Program-made: the position numbers and the translations under genes | Shown: in pieces, positions 29,754 to 33,412 of the stretch | How the letters are laid out: every line of letters starts with the position of its first letter | How positions within the stretch are numbered: position 1 is the stretch's first letter | Notes under the pieces: generated by a model | What the model saw: only the letters and a program-made list of their open reading frames with translations | Database searches by the model: none | Told to the model about the DNA's origin: nothing | NCBI RefSeq assembly: GCF_004348335.1 | Contig: NZ_SMJW01000071.1 | Span: 1-33,412 of the forward strand | DNA from: Actinomadura bangladeshensis | GTDB lineage: Bacteria > Actinomycetota > Actinomycetes > Streptosporangiales > Streptosporangiaceae | DNA: 33,412 bases | Direction of reading: 5' to 3'

Positions 29754-31928
29754 ATGCCCGATCCCGATCCCCGGTTCGGGGAACTCGGCGAGGCCGAACG
29801 CCGGCTCGTCGAAGCCGCCGCCACCGGCGCCTGGGCCGACGTCCGAGCCGGAAGGGCGGAGGCCGACCGCGTGGTTCGCGCCGACCTGCTGGCCGAGCTG
29901 CTGACGGGCGAGCGGGCGCCGGAGGGGCGGCGGCCGAGGGCGGTGAAGCTGCGCGGCGCGCGCATCGCCGGCGCGCTCGACCTGGAGGCCGCCGAGCTGG
30001 CGTGCCCGCTGCTCCTGGACGGCTGCGGCTTCGATGCGGAGATCGTCCTCAGCGAGGCGAGCGCCCCGTCCGTGCGCCTGCCCGGCTGCCGCGCCCCCGC
30101 GCTCATCGCCGACCAGCTGCGGATCACCGGGAACCTGGAGCTGAACCGGGGTTTCACGGCCGCGTGGATCCACCTCGCGGGCGCCGACATCGGTGGAACC
30201 GCGGACCTCAGCGATGCCGTGCTGCCCGCCCCCGGCGCAGCCGCGCTCGTCGCGGACGGCCTCACCGTCGCCCAGGACATGGTGTGCCGGAACCTGACCG
30301 CCCAGGGGGAGGTCCGCCTGCGGGGCGCTCACGTGCGCGGCGTCCTGACCTTCGACGGCGCGACCCTCGCCAACCCCGGCGGACGAGCATTCACCGGCGA
30401 CGGGTTCACCGTCGACCAGTCGATGCACTGCCGGGACGGTTTCACCGCCCACGGCGAAGTGCACCTGCGCGGAGCCGTCATCAACGGCACCCTGGCCCTG
30501 GACGGAGCCCGCCTGGACGCCCCCGGCGCCGACGCGCTGGCCGCCGCGCGCCTCACGGTCGGCCAGGACGTCTTCTGCCGCGGGCTGTCGGCCGGCGGGG
30601 AAGTGAGGCTCCCGGGTGCGCGCATCGGCGGCCGGCTCGATCTGACCCGCGCGCACCTGACCGATCCGGGCGCCGCCGCGCTCACAGCCGACCGCATCGC
30701 CGTCGACGATGGTGTGCTGGCCGAGGGCCTGACGTCCGACGGGGAGATCCGCCTCAAGGGCGCCCGTGTCGGCGGGACGCTGGTCTTGGCGGGGGCCCGC
30801 CTGTCCGCCCCGGGTGCACGGGCGCTGAACGCCGAAGGGCTCACCGTCGACCAGGACGTGGACGCGACCGGCGGCTTCCGCGCCGAGGGCGAGGTCCGGC
30901 TCGTCCGTGCCCGGATCGGCGGCGCGCTGAACCTCGACGACGCCGTCCTCGCCAACCCCGGCGGCCAGGCGCTGACCGCCGACTCGCTCACGATCGAGCA
31001 GTCCGCGTACTGCCGCCGATTGTCGGCCGAGGGGGAGATCCGCCTCGTCGGGGCCGGGATCGGCGGAGTGGCCGACTTCAGCGGAGCCCGGCTCGCCGGC
31101 CCGGAACGGCGCGCACTGTACGCGGTGCGGCTCAGTGTCGGCGGTGACCTGATGTGCCGCAGAGGGTTCACCGCCGAAGGCGGACTCCAGTTGCCGGGTG
31201 CTCGCGTGGGCGGGCAGATCGACCTGACCGACGCCGTCCTCACCGGGGCCCGCCACCAGGCGCTCGACCTGACGGCGGCGACCGCGCAGGCGCTCATCCT
31301 GCGTCCCCGGCAGGTCCCCGAAGGCATCGTCAACCTCACCGGCACCCAGGTCGGAGCCTACGAGGACGACCATCGAACGTGGCCCGCGACGCTCCTGCTG
31401 CGGGGCTTCACCTACGGCACCCTGACCGGCGAGGCGGACGTCCGGGCGCGGCTCCGCTGGGCGTCCCGCCACCGCGGCGGCTACACCCCGCAGATCTACG
31501 ACCAGCTCGCCGCCGCCTACCGCCGCACCGGACACGAGGTGACCGCCCGGCGGGTGGCCGTCGCCAAGCAGTGGCAGCGCCGGACGGTGCTCAGCCCGCC
31601 CGGCAAGCTGGTCAACTGGCTGCTCTACCTGACCGTCGGCTACGGCTACCGGACCTGGCTCGCCGCCCTGTGGCTGGCGGCCCTCGTCGCCCTCGGCACC
31701 CAGCTCTTCGCCCCCGATCAGATGACGGAGGCCGCGACCACGGCCCCGCCCTTCAACGCGCTCGGCTACACCCTGGACGTCCTGCTCCCCATCGGCGATC
31801 TGGGCCAGCAGAAAGCATGGCGACCCGACGGCGCCGCCCGGTACTGGTCGTGGGCCTTCATAGCGGCCGGCTGGATCCTGAGCACAGCGGTGGTGGCCGG
31901 CCTGACCGGCGTCCTCAAACGCAACTAG
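29754..31928 (+). CDS. Membrane protein with eight 48-49-residue beta-helix-like repeats
   Basis: The product has 724 residues. From about 136 to 500 it is built of repeats spaced 48-49 residues: anchor GEVRL-like segments start at 136, 185, 234, 282, 330, 379, 427 and 476. A unit reads roughly GEVRLxGAxIGGxLDLxxAx, LxxPGGxALxADxLTV, xQDxxCR. The regular short hydrophobic turns suggest a right-handed beta-helix, related in style to pentapeptide repeats. A linker (510-610) with YTPQIYDQLAAAYRRTGHEV leads to two membrane helices (about 632-650 and 697-717). Homologues are often labelled 'oxidoreductase', but I see no cofactor motif. ATG 29754 lies 10 bp after the glnH-like stop, so they are probably co-transcribed. 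Confidence 0.8.
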   Translation: MPDPDPRFGELGEAERRLVEAAATGAWADVRAGRAEADRVVRADLLAELLTGERAPEGRRPRAVKLRGARIAGALDLEAAELACPLLLDGCGFDAEIVLSEASAPSVRLPGCRAPALIADQLRITGNLELNRGFTAAWIHLAGADIGGTADLSDAVLPAPGAAALVADGLTVAQDMVCRNLTAQGEVRLRGAHVRGVLTFDGATLANPGGRAFTGDGFTVDQSMHCRDGFTAHGEVHLRGAVINGTLALDGARLDAPGADALAAARLTVGQDVFCRGLSAGGEVRLPGARIGGRLDLTRAHLTDPGAAALTADRIAVDDGVLAEGLTSDGEIRLKGARVGGTLVLAGARLSAPGARALNAEGLTVDQDVDATGGFRAEGEVRLVRARIGGALNLDDAVLANPGGQALTADSLTIEQSAYCRRLSAEGEIRLVGAGIGGVADFSGARLAGPERRALYAVRLSVGGDLMCRRGFTAEGGLQLPGARVGGQIDLTDAVLTGARHQALDLTAATAQALILRPRQVPEGIVNLTGTQVGAYEDDHRTWPATLLLRGFTYGTLTGEADVRARLRWASRHRGGYTPQIYDQLAAAYRRTGHEVTARRVAVAKQWQRRTVLSPPGKLVNWLLYLTVGYGYRTWLAALWLAALVALGTQLFAPDQMTEAATTAPPFNALGYTLDVLLPIGDLGQQKAWRPDGAARYWSWAFIAAGWILSTAVVAGLTGVLKRN

Positions 31929-32047
31929 CCCAGTGAGGCGGTCGCCGTGCGCAGCTCGTCCACACGCCCTGGCCGGCCGTGCACGCGCTCGACCGCCACA
32001 CCGCGGGACACCTGCGAGCGTCCGCCCCCGTGGGCGATCATGTGCGT

Positions 32048-33145
32048 ATGCGCATCGGGGTGAGCAGAGGACGGCCTGATGGGTCGCCCGTCCGGATCGG
32101 TGCTCTCGTTCCGCTGACCCGTCCCGGCTGGGTCGCGGCGGGCCGGCACCTGCTCGCCGGACTCGAACTGGCCGTCCGCGAAGTCAACGACGCCGGCGCC
32201 GGAAGACCACTCGAACTGGTGGTCCGGGACACGGCGGCCGACCCGCGGCGGGCCGCGGCGGCCGTGGAGGAACTGGCCGGGCTGGGCGTGGCCGCCTTGG
32301 CGGGGGAGTACCACAGCGTCGTCGCCCGAGCCGCCGCCGCCAAGGCCGACGCTCTCGGTCTGCCGTTCCTCTGCTCGTCGGCGGTTCTCGACGCGCTCAC
32401 CGAACGGCCGACGGAATGGGTCGCGCGCCTCGCCCCGGCGCAGTCCCGCGGCTGGAGGGCCTATGCCGACTTCCTTCTCGATGCGGGCCACAGAAGAATC
32501 GCCGTGGCAGCCCAGCCGAGCGTCTACTGGGCATCGGGAACCCGCATTCTGCGGGACCATCTCGCTCCACGCGGCGGCACCCTAATCGAACTGGCCGTGG
32601 GGGCGCTCACTCCCACGGCCATGTGCGCCGAACTCGCCGAAAGCCGCGCCACGGCCCTCCTGCTTCTGGTCGGCCACCCGGAACCGGCAGTGTCGATCGT
32701 CAGGACCGTCCGCCGCGACCGGCGCCTTGCCGATGTTCTGATCGGCGCCCCGGCCGGGCAACCGGAGTTCGCCGAATGGACGACGCTGCTCGGCGGCGAC
32801 GGCACCGCGGTCCCGTTCTTGCGCTATATGCCCGACCGCCTCACCCCACTTGGCGTCCGAGTCGAGGCGGCCCTCCGCGAGCGGCTGGCCGAAGCGCCGT
32901 CGTTCGTCGCCTTCGAGGGCTACGACGCGGTCACCGTCCTCGCCGGCATATTGCGGTCACACGGCACGGACCGGACGCGCATCGCCGAAGCCTGGCCGCA
33001 CGTCGCAGTCGAAGGCACCCGCGGACGCATTCAGTTCTCCCGGGTGCCCGCCATCAGCGTCCGCCAATGGACGTGGGCGCCGATCCAAGTCGTCGACCGA
33101 GACCCGGCGAACCCCGACCACCTCCGAATCCTGCACACGGCCTGA
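32048..33145 (+). CDS. Signal-less LivK-type (type-1 periplasmic) binding protein
   Basis: The product has 365 residues from ATG 32048. Other in-frame starts are GTG 31979, 32042 and 32060; none has a good ribosome site and none adds a signal peptide or lipobox. The fold is that of branched-chain amino-acid receptors: VRIGALVPLTRPGWVAAGRH, AGLELAVREVNDAGAGRPLE, GVAALAGEYHSVVARAAAAK, LPFLCSSAVLD, ATALLLLVGHPEPAV, FVAFEGYDAVTVLAGIL and GTRGRIQFSR. Without an export signal it would act in the cytoplasm, as a ligand sensor (AmiC-like) rather than a transporter subunit; that is inference. Its 3' end is followed 88 bp later by palindrome copy 3. Confidence 0.8.
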   Translation: MRIGVSRGRPDGSPVRIGALVPLTRPGWVAAGRHLLAGLELAVREVNDAGAGRPLELVVRDTAADPRRAAAAVEELAGLGVAALAGEYHSVVARAAAAKADALGLPFLCSSAVLDALTERPTEWVARLAPAQSRGWRAYADFLLDAGHRRIAVAAQPSVYWASGTRILRDHLAPRGGTLIELAVGALTPTAMCAELAESRATALLLLVGHPEPAVSIVRTVRRDRRLADVLIGAPAGQPEFAEWTTLLGGDGTAVPFLRYMPDRLTPLGVRVEAALRERLAEAPSFVAFEGYDAVTVLAGILRSHGTDRTRIAEAWPHVAVEGTRGRIQFSRVPAISVRQWTWAPIQVVDRDPANPDHLRILHTA

Positions 33146-33233
33146 GCCCCCACACCATCACCGGCCTGCCGCACGGCAGCCGGACTCAGCCCCGCCCAGA
33201 CCTCGGCCGCTGTTGAGGCCGTCCACCCGGCTG

Positions 33234-33297
33234 CGTTGACCTGCGGCGTGTTGTTGGTATGAGCGCGTCGAAAGCAACAACACGCCGCAGATCAACG
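33234..33297. repeat. 64-nt palindromic repeat, copy 3
   Basis: The left arm is 33234-33260, the loop GAGCGCGTCG is 33261-33270 and the right arm is 33271-33297. Geometry is again 27-10-27. Arms differ from perfect pairing at three positions (7, 24 and 26 of the arm), so this copy is slightly decayed; position 7 would still pair as U-G in minus-strand RNA. The loop shares GAGCG with copy 1. Confidence 0.88.
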
Positions 33298-33412
33298 AGG
33301 TGGCGGGTCGCCCGGGCTGTCGGGGCTGACCGGTTTTGATGCGCTCGAGCTGCTCGGCCCTCCTGAAAGTGGAGTTCCGGTGGGCGGGGTGAGGTTCGCG
33401 CGGGCGCGGGAA
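33298..33412. other. Window end, no gene assigned
   Basis: The last 115 bases hold no complete gene. A minus-strand frame enters from the right edge and could be the 3' part of a neighbouring gene, but its residues are not recognisable and it is too short to call. Confidence 0.4.

Noticed and set aside
31634..31648. The string TVGYG in the repeat-type membrane protein, identical to the K+ channel selectivity filter
   Set aside because: It lies just before the first C-terminal membrane helix, with no pore helix or preceding transmembrane helix in the right place, so a potassium channel is not supported.

Overview
The window is high-GC DNA with very strong G/C bias at third codon positions, frequent GTG starts and an actinobacterial gene set (KRRIH-type uracil-DNA glycosylase, DtxR/IdeR-type repressor, PAS-GAF-SpoIIE-HATPase phosphatase, GlnX/GlnH-like pair, mycobacterial-type SerC). 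It looks like chromosome of a filamentous actinomycete, plausibly Actinomadura or another Thermomonosporaceae; the genus is inference from gene content only. No rRNA, tRNA, CRISPR array, phage gene or transposase was seen.

Left part (1-8.2 kb): an MFS exporter whose frame is open to the left edge; an RNA 2',3'-cyclic phosphodiesterase (thpR) converging on and overlapping a multi-module membrane protein with PH-like folds; a secreted, C-terminally anchored propeller-like protein; a 27-aa membrane peptide; a stand-alone class II glutamine amidotransferase; serC; and a small two-helix membrane protein. Next comes a 960-aa receptor-like protein (8.4-11.2 kb): a cytoplasmic NTPase-like region with a degenerate P-loop joined through membrane helices to an extracellular type-1 periplasmic-binding domain.

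Central housekeeping block (11.3-19.8 kb): citrate synthase diverges from pdxH; pdxH is translationally coupled to a second MFS exporter; udgX converges on that exporter; a DtxR/IdeR-type repressor precedes a PAS-GAF-PPM-HATPase regulator, which is followed after 2 bp by a zinc alcohol dehydrogenase. From 19.8 to 25.8 kb come a SAM methyltransferase, two small membrane proteins, a DHA2 drug exporter fused to a winged-helix domain, an acetyl-CoA acetyltransferase (thiolase) and an enoyl-CoA hydratase. The last two probably work together in acyl-CoA metabolism.

Right part (25.8-33.4 kb) is more accessory and partly decayed: a frameshifted small gene, a gene of unusually low GC3, a YcxB-like membrane protein, the 3' remnant of a short-chain dehydrogenase, a GlnX-like membrane sensor gene broken by a frameshift and probably an internal deletion, its GlnH-like partner (without the pknG gene that accompanies the pair in mycobacteria), a large membrane protein built of 48-49-residue repeats, and a signal-less LivK-type binding protein.

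The most striking non-coding signal is a family of three near-identical 64-nt palindromes (27-nt arm, 10-nt loop, 27-nt arm) at 14652-14715, 19785-19848 and 33234-33297. Each lies just downstream of a plus-strand stop codon; two are between convergent genes. The arms are far more conserved between copies than terminator function would require, so this looks like a dispersed repeat family (REP/MITE-like) that has become, or behaves as, gene-end hairpins.
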